64,000 nt of DNA, taken from assembly GCF_001046875.1 (NCBI RefSeq), contig NZ_HF571038.1:282793-346792 (forward strand). Direction: 5' to 3'. Below the pieces are notes generated by a model that saw nothing but the letters and a program-made list of their open reading frames with translations, had not been told where the DNA came from and made no database searches. The DNA comes from Nostocoides jenkinsii Ben 74 (lineage in GTDB: Bacteria; Actinomycetota; Actinomycetes; Actinomycetales; Dermatophilaceae). Position numbers and translations under genes: made by a program. Positions 50,603-59,718 of this stretch are shown piece by piece. Positions within the stretch are counted from its first letter, which is position 1, and every line of letters starts with the position of its first letter.

Positions 50603-51973
50603 ATGGGAACTCTGCCAACCCCTGCTTTACCGTCCCCTGATTTAGCCGGCTTCGACCCCGCCCCCAGCGACGAATCGCATGGGGGCATTTCACGTCGTGC
50701 CTCCCTCACCGGAATGGCCGGCTTCGCCGCCACGCCGTTCCTGGCACAGACGTCCGACGCGTTCAAGATCAACTTCGGCGAGCGACAGGACACCACCGGC
50801 CGGCCGCTGAGTGTCCTGGCCAACACCATGGGCGTCTGCACGGTCACCTCGACCACGTCCGGGCTGTGGGGCCAGCGTGACAAGGTCATGTGGGTCCTCA
50901 AGAGCGTCGGCGCCAAGTGGATCCGCTCCGAGATCTACACCGGCAACAAGGGCCAGGTCGCCTGGCTCAACCAGCTGGCCGCCAATGGCATCCGGACCAA
51001 CATGATCATGCAGGACCCGGCGATGAAGAATGCGACGCCCGAGCAGTTGGTGTCGCTGATCGCCTCGTCCATGCCCAATGCCTGCCACAGCATGGAGGGC
51101 GCCAACGAGTGGAATCTCGAAGGCGGCGCCAATTGGGCGTCGGAGTTGCGCACCCACCAGCAGCGCATCTTCCGGGCGGCCCGCGGCAATGCGGCCACGC
51201 GCAACAAGCCGGTCGTCGGTCCCGCCCTCGGCATGCGCAAGGGGTATCAGGAGTACGGCAACCAGTCGGCATACATGGACTGGGGCAATATCCACCTCTA
51301 CACCGGCGGCTTCGTCCCGGGCTACCGCAGCGACGAGGTCATCAAGGAGGAGCGGCGCGTATGCGGCTCCAAGCCGGTGATCGTCACCGAGACCGGATGG
51401 CACAACGCCAGCAAGTACAAGGGCACGCACAACTACACCCCCGAGGACGTCGCGGGCGTCTATGCGCCGCGGCTGATCCTGGAGTACTTCATCCGCAACG
51501 TGCCCAAGGTCGGCATCTACGAGTTGATCGACGACCGTTCGGACCCGGGTATGACCAACCACGAGGCGCACTTCGGCCTGGTGCGCAACAACTGGTCCCC
51601 CAAGCCGGCCTTCATCTCGCTGGCCAACATGAACCAGATCATCAACCGCCAGTACCGCACCTCCGGGGCGCGCGGCGGATCGCTCTCGTTCAAGTTCAAC
51701 AGTGGCCCCGCCGACCTGCGCTCCGCGTTGGTCGCCCGCGAGGACGGCCGCTTCCTGCTGTTCCTGTGGCGCAATGTCGCGATCTACGACCCCAACAAGC
51801 GCCGCTACTTGAGCCCGTCCTCCGCGACGGTCAGCATCGACTGGCTGACCCAGCGCAGTATCCGGCGCTACGCGCCCGCCAGTTCGGCCAACGCCTTGTC
51901 GTCGGAGCGCAGCTCCCGCTCGACCGTCTCGCTCAAGGGCGAGATGCAGATCCTGGAGATCACGCCCAACTGA
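50603..51973 (+). CDS. Secreted glycoside hydrolase-like protein (clan A type)
   Basis: The 456-aa protein has a twin-arginine-like leader (SRRASLTGMAGFAATPFLA, residues 30-48). The TIM-barrel-like body has two Glu in positions typical of clan GH-A: E169 in EGANEWN (acid/base) and E263 in VTETGWH (nucleophile). The same spacing and motifs recur in the protein at 52064-53605, so the two are related. It would cut a glycan outside the cell, plausibly the locus's own polysaccharide for release or trimming. ATG 50603 is preferred over TTG 50600; GGAAGGT lies 9 nt upstream. Confidence 0.72.
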   Translation: MGTLPTPALPSPDLAGFDPAPSDESHGGISRRASLTGMAGFAATPFLAQTSDAFKINFGERQDTTGRPLSVLANTMGVCTVTSTTSGLWGQRDKVMWVLKSVGAKWIRSEIYTGNKGQVAWLNQLAANGIRTNMIMQDPAMKNATPEQLVSLIASSMPNACHSMEGANEWNLEGGANWASELRTHQQRIFRAARGNAATRNKPVVGPALGMRKGYQEYGNQSAYMDWGNIHLYTGGFVPGYRSDEVIKEERRVCGSKPVIVTETGWHNASKYKGTHNYTPEDVAGVYAPRLILEYFIRNVPKVGIYELIDDRSDPGMTNHEAHFGLVRNNWSPKPAFISLANMNQIINRQYRTSGARGGSLSFKFNSGPADLRSALVAREDGRFLLFLWRNVAIYDPNKRRYLSPSSATVSIDWLTQRSIRRYAPASSANALSSERSSRSTVSLKGEMQILEITPN

Positions 51974-52017
51974 GGGCCGGACACCTGCTGGCGCAGCTTG
52001 TGCTGAGCCCGAACGCG

Positions 52018-52050
52018 ACGGCGCCCCGGAGACTGTCTCCGGGGCGCCGT
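52018..52050. terminator. Bidirectional terminator hairpin
   Basis: A 15-bp perfect stem (ACGGCGCCCCGGAGA at 52018-52032 with its complement at 52036-52050) has a 3-nt loop. It sits between the convergent glycosidase-like genes and is followed on the plus side by TCTCCTTC. Confidence 0.85.
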
Positions 52051-52063
52051 TCTCCTTCGCGTC

Positions 52064-53605
52064 TTACTCGCGGGCCAGGCGCTCACCCTCGGGCGGGCGG
52101 CGTCGGGAGTACACCACATACGCTCCCCCACCGGCAGCGGCGAGGAGAGCGAGCGCGCCGAGCCCCAGGAGCAGGCCACCGGGACCGGAGCTGCCCGAGG
52201 ACGTGGCGGGCGGCTGAGCCGTCGCGGACGCGGTGGGGGTGAAGGTGGGGGCCGCGCCGCCCACCTGCACGACCTTGACCCGCTCGAGGCCGGTGACCGT
52301 GATGCTCGTCCCGGCGGGGGCCGGCGATACGGTCCGCCCATCGACGACGAAGCTCGGCGTGGCGGTGCTCAGGTCGAGGCGGACCGAGGTCGACGCCGCT
52401 GCGGGATCGGGCAGCGCGCCGCGCTGCCACAGGATCACGAACTGGGTGCCATCCGAACGCGTCAACATCAGATGCTCCACCGGCGTCGTCGCCGCGGCAC
52501 CGGCCGCCGGCGTGACCGTGACGGTGGTGGCCGGGGCCTTCACGGTGCCGGCCGCGCCGGGATCGCTGAGCAGGTTGAGCAACGACGAGAGCGCCTGGTA
52601 GGCGGGTGTCTCGCTCAGGTCGGGGCGGATCAACCCGAAGTAGGCCTCTTGCTCGGTCAGCGTCGGGTCATGGCGCTCATCGGCCAGTTGATAGACGAAC
52701 GTGCGGGTGACGCCGGCCTCGTAGTTCTCCAGCAGGGTCCGCAGGAGGTATTGCGCCTTGACATCCTCGGTGACCGGCTGCTGATTCTGTTTGCGGTTGA
52801 GCGCCGTGTGGTAGCCCGTCTCGGTGACGATGATCGGCTTGCCCGGAGCATTGGCGCGCGCCTGCGCGAGCAGGTCGAGATAGTCCTCGGGCGGCCCGCC
52901 GTTGGCGTAGTTGTGCGCATTGACATAGTCCTGGCAGCCGGCCATCCCGGTCAGCAGCGGGACACGGAAGCGGCGCGCAACCGACGGCCCGACGACGGGG
53001 ACATCGGCCCATTCCGGGTTCTGGTGAACGGCGTCGAACAACTGACATTGGTATGACCGTAGGTCATCCAGCCAGGTCGGCCCGCCCTTGCTGTCCCATT
53101 CGTTGGCGGTCTCGATCGTCTCGACGACCGAGCGCAGGTTGTTGTCGTGCGCGGTCTGCAACAGTTGCGCCGGGTCGGGTAGCACGCCGCTGGACACGCC
53201 CGCCGAGCCGACGACGAGGTTGAGCTTGATCCCGTAATCCGGCAGCTTGTGGAAGGCGGAGATCAGTTCGGGGGTGGGTGCCGGGGTCATTCCGTCCCGG
53301 ACATGCCGCACCCCGAGCGCCCGCAGCTTGCCCAGCAGCGCGTCGACCTGGCCATAGGTGGTATCGGCATACCGAAAGTGGGTGACGACGCCGACGCTGT
53401 CGACGAATCCCGCCGCGGTCCCCTGGCCGGCGGCCGCATCCGCGGCCGTGGTCGCGGGCGTGGTCGTGGCCGTGGTCGCGGCGATCACGGGGGCCGCCAC
53501 GGCGGACCCCGCGGGGGCCATCGCGACGGCGCCGGCAAGGATCAGCGCCGGGGCCGCCCCCCGGACCCATCGCGAAGTCCGCTGCCGACCGGGACTGTTG
53601 CGCAC
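52064..53605 (-). CDS. Membrane-anchored glycoside hydrolase-like protein (clan A type)
   Basis: The 513-aa protein has a signal sequence (LILAGAVAMAPAGSAVA) and a TIM-barrel-like domain with E169 in ETANEW and E262 in VTETGYH. A C-terminal Ser/Thr/Pro region and a membrane helix (LLLGLGALALLAAAGGGAYV) follow before a basic tail. The catalytic residues are spaced as in the convergent gene at 50603, which marks a paralogous pair: one released, one anchored. GTG 53605 has AGGGGG upstream, and a TACGAT -10 lies at 53648-53653. Confidence 0.72.
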   Translation of the reverse strand: MRNSPGRQRTSRWVRGAAPALILAGAVAMAPAGSAVAAPVIAATTATTTPATTAADAAAGQGTAAGFVDSVGVVTHFRYADTTYGQVDALLGKLRALGVRHVRDGMTPAPTPELISAFHKLPDYGIKLNLVVGSAGVSSGVLPDPAQLLQTAHDNNLRSVVETIETANEWDSKGGPTWLDDLRSYQCQLFDAVHQNPEWADVPVVGPSVARRFRVPLLTGMAGCQDYVNAHNYANGGPPEDYLDLLAQARANAPGKPIIVTETGYHTALNRKQNQQPVTEDVKAQYLLRTLLENYEAGVTRTFVYQLADERHDPTLTEQEAYFGLIRPDLSETPAYQALSSLLNLLSDPGAAGTVKAPATTVTVTPAAGAAATTPVEHLMLTRSDGTQFVILWQRGALPDPAAASTSVRLDLSTATPSFVVDGRTVSPAPAGTSITVTGLERVKVVQVGGAAPTFTPTASATAQPPATSSGSSGPGGLLLGLGALALLAAAGGGAYVVYSRRRPPEGERLARE

Positions 53606-53765
53606 GCCATACCCCCTGGATCTCGATTCCGTAGGCAATGCGGCGACATCGTAGACCAGTGGCCTTGCCGTATGCTGGGGAGTCGGCCGGTGCGGGCGCC
53701 ACCCCATCACGCCGAGCCCGGGACCGGGAGCGTCCCGCCCCTTCCCCCGGATCCGGAGTTGATGT

Positions 53766-55295
53766 GTGAAGCCCCAGGCTGTGCCCGCGACCGGGCGACC
53801 ACTCGCCCGGACCGCGGCCTTCACGGCGCTGTCGAATATCGCGCTGCCGCTCACCTCGCTCATCTCGGGGCCGATTCTCGCGCACGCGCTCGGGCCCGAC
53901 CAGCGCGGCCAGATGGCTGCCGCGGTCGCCCCGGCGTTCGTGCTGATGTTCATCGCCAATATGGGCCTGCCCGAGGCGACCACCTTCGCGATCGCGAAAT
54001 TGCGCCAGGATCCCCGCGTCGTCTTCCTGCGGGCCATCAGTGTCTCGATCCCGCTCGGCATCGTGGCGGCGACGATTTTCTGGTTCGTCGCGCCGCATTT
54101 CTTCAGCGCGGAGATGCAAAAGGTCGTGCCGCTGGCGCGGACCATCATCTTCTTGCTGCCGCTGCTGATGATGGTGATCATCTTGCGCTTCGCGGTGAAC
54201 GGCATGCGCAATTACCGCGCCGTCAACACCGAGCGCGTGTTGACGCCGATGCTGCGGCTGCTCGCCTTCGTCGTCCTCGCCGTCACCAGCCTGCTGACCG
54301 TGCGCACCGCCGCCCTGTGGCAGATGGTCGCCACGATCGTCGGCGGTTGCTTCCTGTTCATCGCCCTCTGGCGCTTCCGGCCCGACCCCGCCGAGATCCA
54401 GCCGACGGCGCCGCACCTCACCCGCACCCTGACGGTGTATGGCGCGAAGGGCTGGGGCGCCGTTCTCGGCAATCTCGTCAACTGGCGCCTCGACCAGTTG
54501 GTGTTGGTGGCCCTGGTCTCGCCCTTGCAGTTGGGCTATTACGTCGTCGCGGTGCACTTCTCCGAGATTCCGTCGACGGCCATCAACGCCGTCCGCAATG
54601 TGCTGTTCGCCGAGGCGGCGCACCGCAACAGCCCGGAGCTGATCGCCCGCGCTGCCCGCGTGGTCGTGTTGCTCGTGGCCGGTGGGGGGCTCGTCGCCGC
54701 GGCGCTGGCCAGCCTCGTCATCCGGGTGCTGTTCGGCAAGGCATTCCTGCCCGCCGTGCCGATGGCCTTGGTCCTGTTGGTCGCCACCGTGCCGTTCTGC
54801 TTGGAGCAGATCGTCGCGGCCGGGCTCCTGGCCGAGCGCCGCCCCGGGCTGCGGTCCGTCTCGCAGATGATCGCCGCGGCCATCACCGTGGCCGGTCTGC
54901 TGCTCCTGTGCCCGCACCTGGGCGCGATGGGTGCGGCCATCACCAGCCTGATCGCCTACACCATCAACGCGGCCATCGCGGTCTACCAGTTCAACCGCGC
55001 GACCGGAGCCCGGCCGGTGGATGTCGTCATCCCGCGGCCCGCTGACGCACGCTGGGTCTGGTCGCGAATCACCGGCATCCTTCGCAAGCGCCGCCGTCGC
55101 AGTGAACAAGGCCCTGCGGGCGGCGCTGGCGCCGCGACCGCCGCGGGTGCCGCGACCGCTGCGGGGGCCGGGGTGGCCGCCACCGAGGCCGTCGACGCCT
55201 CGGCCGGACCGCTGCGCGCGCCCGACGAGGACGACGACGATCCCACCAACCCCATCGCCCACCCGACGATGATGCCCGAGGAATACGAAACCTGA
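53766..55295 (+). CDS. Wzx-like oligosaccharide flippase
   Basis: The 509-aa protein has 12-14 hydrophobic segments in the MATE/MOP flippase pattern, beginning AFTALSNIALPLTSLISGPI with HALGPDQRGQMAAAVAP shortly after. A hydrophilic tail of about 75 residues, rich in Ala/Gly then Asp (PDEDDDDPTNPIAH), follows the last helix. It would move lipid-linked sugar units across the membrane for the Wzy-like polymerase at 41910. GTG 53766 has GGAG about 8 nt upstream. A sulfotransferase gene follows after 13 nt. Confidence 0.83.
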   Translation: MKPQAVPATGRPLARTAAFTALSNIALPLTSLISGPILAHALGPDQRGQMAAAVAPAFVLMFIANMGLPEATTFAIAKLRQDPRVVFLRAISVSIPLGIVAATIFWFVAPHFFSAEMQKVVPLARTIIFLLPLLMMVIILRFAVNGMRNYRAVNTERVLTPMLRLLAFVVLAVTSLLTVRTAALWQMVATIVGGCFLFIALWRFRPDPAEIQPTAPHLTRTLTVYGAKGWGAVLGNLVNWRLDQLVLVALVSPLQLGYYVVAVHFSEIPSTAINAVRNVLFAEAAHRNSPELIARAARVVVLLVAGGGLVAAALASLVIRVLFGKAFLPAVPMALVLLVATVPFCLEQIVAAGLLAERRPGLRSVSQMIAAAITVAGLLLLCPHLGAMGAAITSLIAYTINAAIAVYQFNRATGARPVDVVIPRPADARWVWSRITGILRKRRRRSEQGPAGGAGAATAAGAATAAGAGVAATEAVDASAGPLRAPDEDDDDPTNPIAHPTMMPEEYET

Positions 55296-55308
55296 TGCGG
55301 AGGACCCC

Positions 55309-56238
55309 GTGACCGAAACCCCTGACCCCACCAGCGGGCGCCTGCCCAATCTCGTGATCGCCGGCGTGACCAAGGCCGGGACGACCTCGCTCTTTCGCTA
55401 CTTGGCCCAGCACCCCGACATTCAGCCGTCCGACGAGAAGGAACTCCGTCACTTCTTGCCGCTGCGCTACGACGAGCCGATCGGCACGCTGGCGGAGTAT
55501 GCCGCGCACTTCGCCGGCTGGTCGGGTGAGCGCTACTCGATGGAAGCCTCGCCGGGCTACTTCTATGGCGGCGCAAAGGTTGCCGGTCCGATGGCGCAGG
55601 CGCTGCCCGACGTCAAGGTGATCGTGCTGCTGCGCGAGCCCGGCCAGCGGGCGTTCTCCTTCTTCAACTTCATGCGGTCCCGCGCGACCCTGCCGCAGGA
55701 TGCGGCCTTCGACCCCTGGCTCGACAAGGCCATGGCTCTGGTCGGCGAGGGCACGGACCAGCTTCGCGAGAACCACCCGTGGTCCGGGGTCGGCACCAGC
55801 ATGTACGACCGGTGGCTGCAGGAGTGGATCGACGCCTTCGGTGACCGCCTGCACGTCCTGTTCTTCGACGAGTTGGCCTCCGACCCGATGGCGACGGTCG
55901 TCTCGGTCTGCGACTGGCTCGGGATCGACACTGCGGCGGCCGAGGCGTTCGACTACGAGATCGAGAACAAGACCCGGCAGTTCCGCTTTGCCAAGCTGCA
56001 GAAGACGGCCCTTCGGATCAACCGGGCCAATGTGCTGTTCCTGGAGCGGCACCCGCGCCTGAAGCGCTCGATCCGTAAGACCTACTTCTTGGTGAACTTC
56101 CAAAAGGGTGGCGGCGGGATGGCACCGGCGAGCCGGGAGCGCCTCGACGACTTCTATCGACCCACGCGGCAGAGCGTGCTGGCCTCGCTGCGCCCGGGCG
56201 AGCGCGAGCGCTCGCCGCACTGGCTCACCAAACCCTGA
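55309..56238 (+). CDS. Sulfotransferase
   Basis: The 309-aa protein has one PAPS-dependent sulfotransferase domain: the 5' loop VIAGVTKAGTTSLFRYL near residue 20 and the 3'-phosphate motif LLREPGQRAFSFFNF. The following YEIENKTRQFRFAKLQK region and C-terminal length resemble heparan/chondroitin-type bacterial sulfotransferases. It follows the flippase gene by 13 nt with a GGAGG site, so it is part of that unit. The acceptor is presumably the exported glycan or its lipid-linked precursor. Confidence 0.87.
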   Translation: MTETPDPTSGRLPNLVIAGVTKAGTTSLFRYLAQHPDIQPSDEKELRHFLPLRYDEPIGTLAEYAAHFAGWSGERYSMEASPGYFYGGAKVAGPMAQALPDVKVIVLLREPGQRAFSFFNFMRSRATLPQDAAFDPWLDKAMALVGEGTDQLRENHPWSGVGTSMYDRWLQEWIDAFGDRLHVLFFDELASDPMATVVSVCDWLGIDTAAAEAFDYEIENKTRQFRFAKLQKTALRINRANVLFLERHPRLKRSIRKTYFLVNFQKGGGGMAPASRERLDDFYRPTRQSVLASLRPGERERSPHWLTKP

Positions 56239-56271
56239 TGAGCCGGCGCGCCGGGCGACCGGCGCGCCCGG

Positions 56272-57033
56272 CTACTTCTTGTTGTCCTTGAGGTCCTGGA
56301 TGTGCTGCCAGTGCGCATTGCACTGGTCGACGAGCGTTCGCGTCGTCGCGTACTGCTTGTCGGCGCTCTCCTCGGCCTCGGCGAAGGCATCCTTGGCGGC
56401 CGCGAGCGAGGCCTTGGCGCCGGTGACCTGAGCGGCGATCGCCTGAATGGTCGTCCCGGCCGAGTCCAGGCGCGAAGATACGGCGTCGCTGGCCAACAGG
56501 CTCGAGGCGGCCTTCTCCAACTTGTCGTAGGCCGCCGAGGCGTCGTCGACCTTCCCGGAGAACGCCTTCAGCGTGCTCGCGAGCTTGTCGTATGCCGTGT
56601 CCCCGGCATCCAGGGACTCCGTCACCCTGGTGCGGACCGACCAGGCGGCCGACCGCTTGGCATCGAGCGGTCCGCAGTCCCAGCGGGCGGCCTTGCGCTG
56701 GTCCAGGGCCGCCTTGACGGCGGCGCGCATGTCCGACATGTCGTCGGTGAGGTCGCTGCGCGCGCCGGAGAGCTTGCGCGCCGCGCTCGACAGCGTCTCG
56801 TCGGCCGAGAGCGTGGTCAGGCTTGCCTCGAGGTCGCTCAGTCCGGGCAGGTCGGCCGGGGCCGCCGTCGTGGAGGTCGACGTGCTGAAACTCGGGGTGC
56901 CGGACGACGTGCCGTCGCCGCCCGAGCCACCGCATCCGGTGACGAGCAGAATCGAGGTGAGTGCCGCGGCCGAGGTGACCAGCGCGCGCCGGGGCGCGGC
57001 AGAACCGGCGGTGGTGAACAGCATACGAATCAA
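56272..57033 (-). CDS. Lipoprotein with long helical body, unknown function
   Basis: The 253-aa protein has a lipoprotein signal peptide ending SILLVTGCGGSGG (lipid-bearing Cys near residue 34), a Ser/Thr-rich linker and a mostly helical body with coiled-coil character. One Cys near residue 118 (WDCGPLDAK) and another near residue 240 (LVDQCNAHW) could form a disulfide. I do not recognise a family. It is convergent with one sulfotransferase gene and divergent from the other, so it may be part of the surface locus. Confidence 0.6.
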   Translation of the reverse strand: MIRMLFTTAGSAAPRRALVTSAAALTSILLVTGCGGSGGDGTSSGTPSFSTSTSTTAAPADLPGLSDLEASLTTLSADETLSSAARKLSGARSDLTDDMSDMRAAVKAALDQRKAARWDCGPLDAKRSAAWSVRTRVTESLDAGDTAYDKLASTLKAFSGKVDDASAAYDKLEKAASSLLASDAVSSRLDSAGTTIQAIAAQVTGAKASLAAAKDAFAEAEESADKQYATTRTLVDQCNAHWQHIQDLKDNKK

Positions 57034-57082
57034 GCTCCCCCGGGTGACGGCATCCGGGCATGGAGATTATCACGCGCATGAG

Positions 57083-58069
57083 ATGATGGGCCCCATGCCC
57101 GCAACCCTCGGAGGACCTTGGCCGCAGCGTGCCCGCTATCCCAAGGCCAAGACCGTGCACAAGGCCCGGCGACACCCCGCCGTCGAGACGGCCATGCAGG
57201 CCGGGCGGCTGGCGACGCGGTCCATGGGCGTCGCGAGCGCGCCCCTGCGCCCGGACCCCGACTTCCTGCTGATCGGGGCGAAGCGGGGCGGGACGACCTC
57301 GGCCTATTTCCACATCCTGTCCCACCCCGACGTCCTGCCCCTCTTCCCGTCGGCGAAGCTGCTGCCGAAGGGGCGCGACACCAAGGGCACAAGCTTCTTC
57401 ACGACCAACTATCACCTTGGCTCGATCTGGTATGCCTCGCACTTCCCCAGCCGGTTGCAGCGGGCCGTCCACCAACGGCGGGCCGGCCACGCCGGTGTCG
57501 CGGGTGAGGCCTCGCCCTACTACCTCTTCCATCCGCTGTCCGCTCAGCGCGTGCACGATCTGCTCCCCGACACCAAGCTGTTGATCGCGCTGCGCGATCC
57601 GGTGGACCGGACTCACTCGGCGTGGCGGGAGCAGACGCGCAATGGGGTCGAGAAGCTCGGCTTCGAGGACGCTCTCGACGCCGAAGAGGCGCGGCTGGCC
57701 GGCGAGGCGGAGCGACTGGTTCGCGAGCCGGACTACATCAGCTTCGCGCACGAGTTCCAGAGCTATGCCCATCAGAGTCGGTATGCCGCGTCCCTCGCCC
57801 GCTGGTTCGCGCTCTTTCCGCGGGAGAACATCCACGTATGGGCGAGCGAGGACTACTACGCGGGGGCCAATGAGACGGTGCAGGGGATCACGGCCTTCCT
57901 CGGCCTCGATCCGAGCCGGCTGCCGACCATCGAGCAGCGGTTGAATGCGGCGCCGAAGACCGAGATGGACCCGGCCACCCGTGAGCGGCTGCGCGTCTTC
58001 TTCGCCGACGATGTTGCCGAGACCGAGCGCCTGCTGGGCCGCACCCTGCCCTGGTCGAACTTCCACTGA
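57083..58069 (+). CDS. Sulfotransferase
   Basis: The 328-aa protein has a sulfotransferase domain with 5' loop FLLIGAKRGGTTSAYFHIL and 3'-phosphate motif LRDPVDRTHSAWREQ. Two basic residues (KR) replace the Lys-Ser start of the loop seen in the double-domain enzyme. The first 60 residues are a basic N-terminal extension without a signal peptide. Start choice is uncertain: ATGs at 57083, 57086 and 57095 are in frame and no good ribosome-binding site is visible. It is the third sulfotransferase gene in 10 kb. Confidence 0.83.
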   Translation: MMGPMPATLGGPWPQRARYPKAKTVHKARRHPAVETAMQAGRLATRSMGVASAPLRPDPDFLLIGAKRGGTTSAYFHILSHPDVLPLFPSAKLLPKGRDTKGTSFFTTNYHLGSIWYASHFPSRLQRAVHQRRAGHAGVAGEASPYYLFHPLSAQRVHDLLPDTKLLIALRDPVDRTHSAWREQTRNGVEKLGFEDALDAEEARLAGEAERLVREPDYISFAHEFQSYAHQSRYAASLARWFALFPRENIHVWASEDYYAGANETVQGITAFLGLDPSRLPTIEQRLNAAPKTEMDPATRERLRVFFADDVAETERLLGRTLPWSNFH

Positions 58070-58086
58070 CCGACCCAGTCCGCTGA

Positions 58087-58135
58087 CAGACTCGGGCGCG
58101 ATCAGACTCGGGCGCGATCAGACCCGGGTCGCGAT
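58087..58135. repeat. Short tandem repeat, 16 bp x 2 plus a 17-bp variant
   Basis: CAGACTCGGGCGCGAT occurs at 58087-58102 and 58103-58118; a variant CAGACCCGGGTCGCGAT follows at 58119-58135. It lies between the sulfotransferase stop and the terminator hairpin. Confidence 0.8.
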
Positions 58136-58152
58136 CAGCTTCGGGAGACTTT

Positions 58153-58204
58153 CCGGCGCTCTGGGTGGCTTTTCTGGCTGCCAGAAAGCCACCCAAAGCG
58201 CCGG
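58153..58204. terminator. Large bidirectional hairpin
   Basis: CCGGCGCT (58153-58160) pairs with AGCGCCGG (58197-58204). Inside, GGGTGGCTTTTCTGG pairs with CCAGAAAGCCACCC with one bulged T. It separates the polysaccharide locus from the convergent division/cell-wall cluster and probably stops transcription in both directions. Confidence 0.8.
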
Positions 58205-58243
58205 GTTCTGGGATTGGGCGGGAATCCGACCGCGCCCCTCGGG

Positions 58244-59167
58244 CTAGGCGTCGAGGAGGTCGAGGGCGTGGGCGAGGTCCGCGGCATACGGACTGGTGAA
58301 GGTGACCGGCTTTCCCGTCTCGGGGTGCAGGAAGCCTAGTTCGACGGCGTGGAGCCACTGGCGCACCAGGCCTAGCCGGGTGGCGAGGGTGGGGTCAGCG
58401 CCATACGTCAGATCCCCGACGCAGGGATGGCGCAGCGCCGAGAAGTGGACCCGGATCTGGTGGGTGCGACCGGTTTCCAGCTTGATCTCCAGCAGGCTGG
58501 CCGACCGGAAGGCCTCGAGAAGCTCGTAGTGCGTCACGCTCGGCCGCCCCGATGCCATCACCGCGAACCGGTAGTCATGGCCCGGATGCCGCCCGATCGG
58601 CGCGTCGATCGTGCCCGACAACGGATCCGGCAGCCCCTGGACCACCGTGTGATAGGTCTTGTCGACCGAGCGGGACCGGAACGCCTGCTTCAGGATGCTG
58701 TAGGCGCTCTCGCTCTTGGCCACGACCATCAGCCCGCTCGTGCCGACATCGAGCCGCGAGACGATTCCCTGGCGCTCTGCCGCGCCGGACGTGGCGATGC
58801 GCACGTGCGCCGCGGCCAGGCCGGAGAGCACATTGGGCCCGTCCCAGCCGACACTCGGATGCGCGGCCACCCCCGCCGGCTTGTCGACCACGACGATGTC
58901 GTGATCCTCGTGGACGATGCTCATGCCCGCGACGAGTTCCGGGACGACGGTCAGCTCGTCCGCCGGTCCCGGCAGTCGAACCTCCACCACGTCCCCCGTC
59001 CCGAGCCGGGTCGACTTCGCGGCGACCTGTCCGCCCACCAGGATCTCGCCCGCCGCGGCGAGCGCCGCCGCTTGTGCGCGGCTGACCCCGAACATCCGCG
59101 CGACGGCCGAGTCGAGCCGTTCACCGGCAAGTCCGTCCGGGACGGTGACCACTCGGACGTCACCCAT
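58244..59167 (-). CDS. rluD: 23S rRNA pseudouridine synthase, RluD family
   Basis: The 307-aa protein has an S4 domain at residues 15-70 ([20 protein letters not shown]) and a catalytic domain with [18 protein letters not shown], holding the nucleophilic Asp in the RLD motif. It isomerises uridines in 23S rRNA; which positions is inferred only from the family. ATG 59167 overlaps the lspA stop (TGATG). The lspA-rluD order is common in actinobacteria. Confidence 0.93.
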   Translation of the reverse strand: MGDVRVVTVPDGLAGERLDSAVARMFGVSRAQAAALAAAGEILVGGQVAAKSTRLGTGDVVEVRLPGPADELTVVPELVAGMSIVHEDHDIVVVDKPAGVAAHPSVGWDGPNVLSGLAAAHVRIATSGAAERQGIVSRLDVGTSGLMVVAKSESAYSILKQAFRSRSVDKTYHTVVQGLPDPLSGTIDAPIGRHPGHDYRFAVMASGRPSVTHYELLEAFRSASLLEIKLETGRTHQIRVHFSALRHPCVGDLTYGADPTLATRLGLVRQWLHAVELGFLHPETGKPVTFTSPYAADLAHALDLLDA

Positions 59168-59718
59168 CACGACTCCCGCGTTCCATCGAGTCGTATGCCG
59201 CGCAGCGCGTACGCCGCGAACGCCGCCGCCGCGAGAACGATCACGATGTCGGCGACATTCCCCACGAACATGCCGCCGTAGTCGATGAAGTCGACCACGT
59301 GGCCGCGCCCGACGCCCGGCTCGCGCAGGAAGCGATCCAGCAGGTTGCCGATCGCTCCCCCGGCAACCAGCCCCAGAATCCAGGCGTAGCCGCGCGACAG
59401 CAGGCGCGTGTGCGCCAGGTGCAGGATTCGGATCACGATGCCGACCGCGATGGCCGTCACCACATAGGTCATGCCGTCCAGCATCGAGAACGCCGCTCCG
59501 GGGTTGCGGATCAGGCGCAGCGACAGCAGGCCGTCGATGAAGGGGTGGGTGACCCCCGGCTCCAGATCGCGCAGCGCCCACCACTTGGTGACCTGATCGA
59601 TCAGGACCGAGGCCGCCAGGACGACCCAGACAAGGGTCGCCCGGCGTCGAGCGGTGGAATGGGGGGCCGACTCGGCCCGAGTCAGCGGCGTTCCTCTTTG
59701 CTCTTGCATGGCAGACAT
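59167..59718 (-). CDS. lspA: Lipoprotein signal peptidase (signal peptidase II)
   Basis: The 183-aa membrane protein has four helices and the catalytic Asp pair in [11 protein letters not shown] and GNVADIVIV, plus the conserved [10 protein letters not shown] loop. It cleaves signal peptides of prolipoproteins such as the binding protein at 20589 and the lipoprotein at 56272. The first 37 nt overlap the 3' end of the DksA/TraR-like gene if ATG 59718 is used. ATG 59709 is an alternative that keeps most of the overlap. Confidence 0.94.
   Translation of the reverse strand: MSAMQEQRGTPLTRAESAPHSTARRRATLVWVVLAASVLIDQVTKWWALRDLEPGVTHPFIDGLLSLRLIRNPGAAFSMLDGMTYVVTAIAVGIVIRILHLAHTRLLSRGYAWILGLVAGGAIGNLLDRFLREPGVGRGHVVDFIDYGGMFVGNVADIVIVLAAAAFAAYALRGIRLDGTRES

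Noticed and set aside
53064..55373. Minus-strand open frame of 769 codons across the flippase gene
   Set aside because: The plus-strand flippase has clear membrane helices and family pattern; the antisense reading has none.
41910..58069. Mobile genetic element carrying the polysaccharide locus
   Set aside because: No integrase, transposase, tRNA junction or terminal repeats were seen; transfer is suggested only by the word-usage gap.
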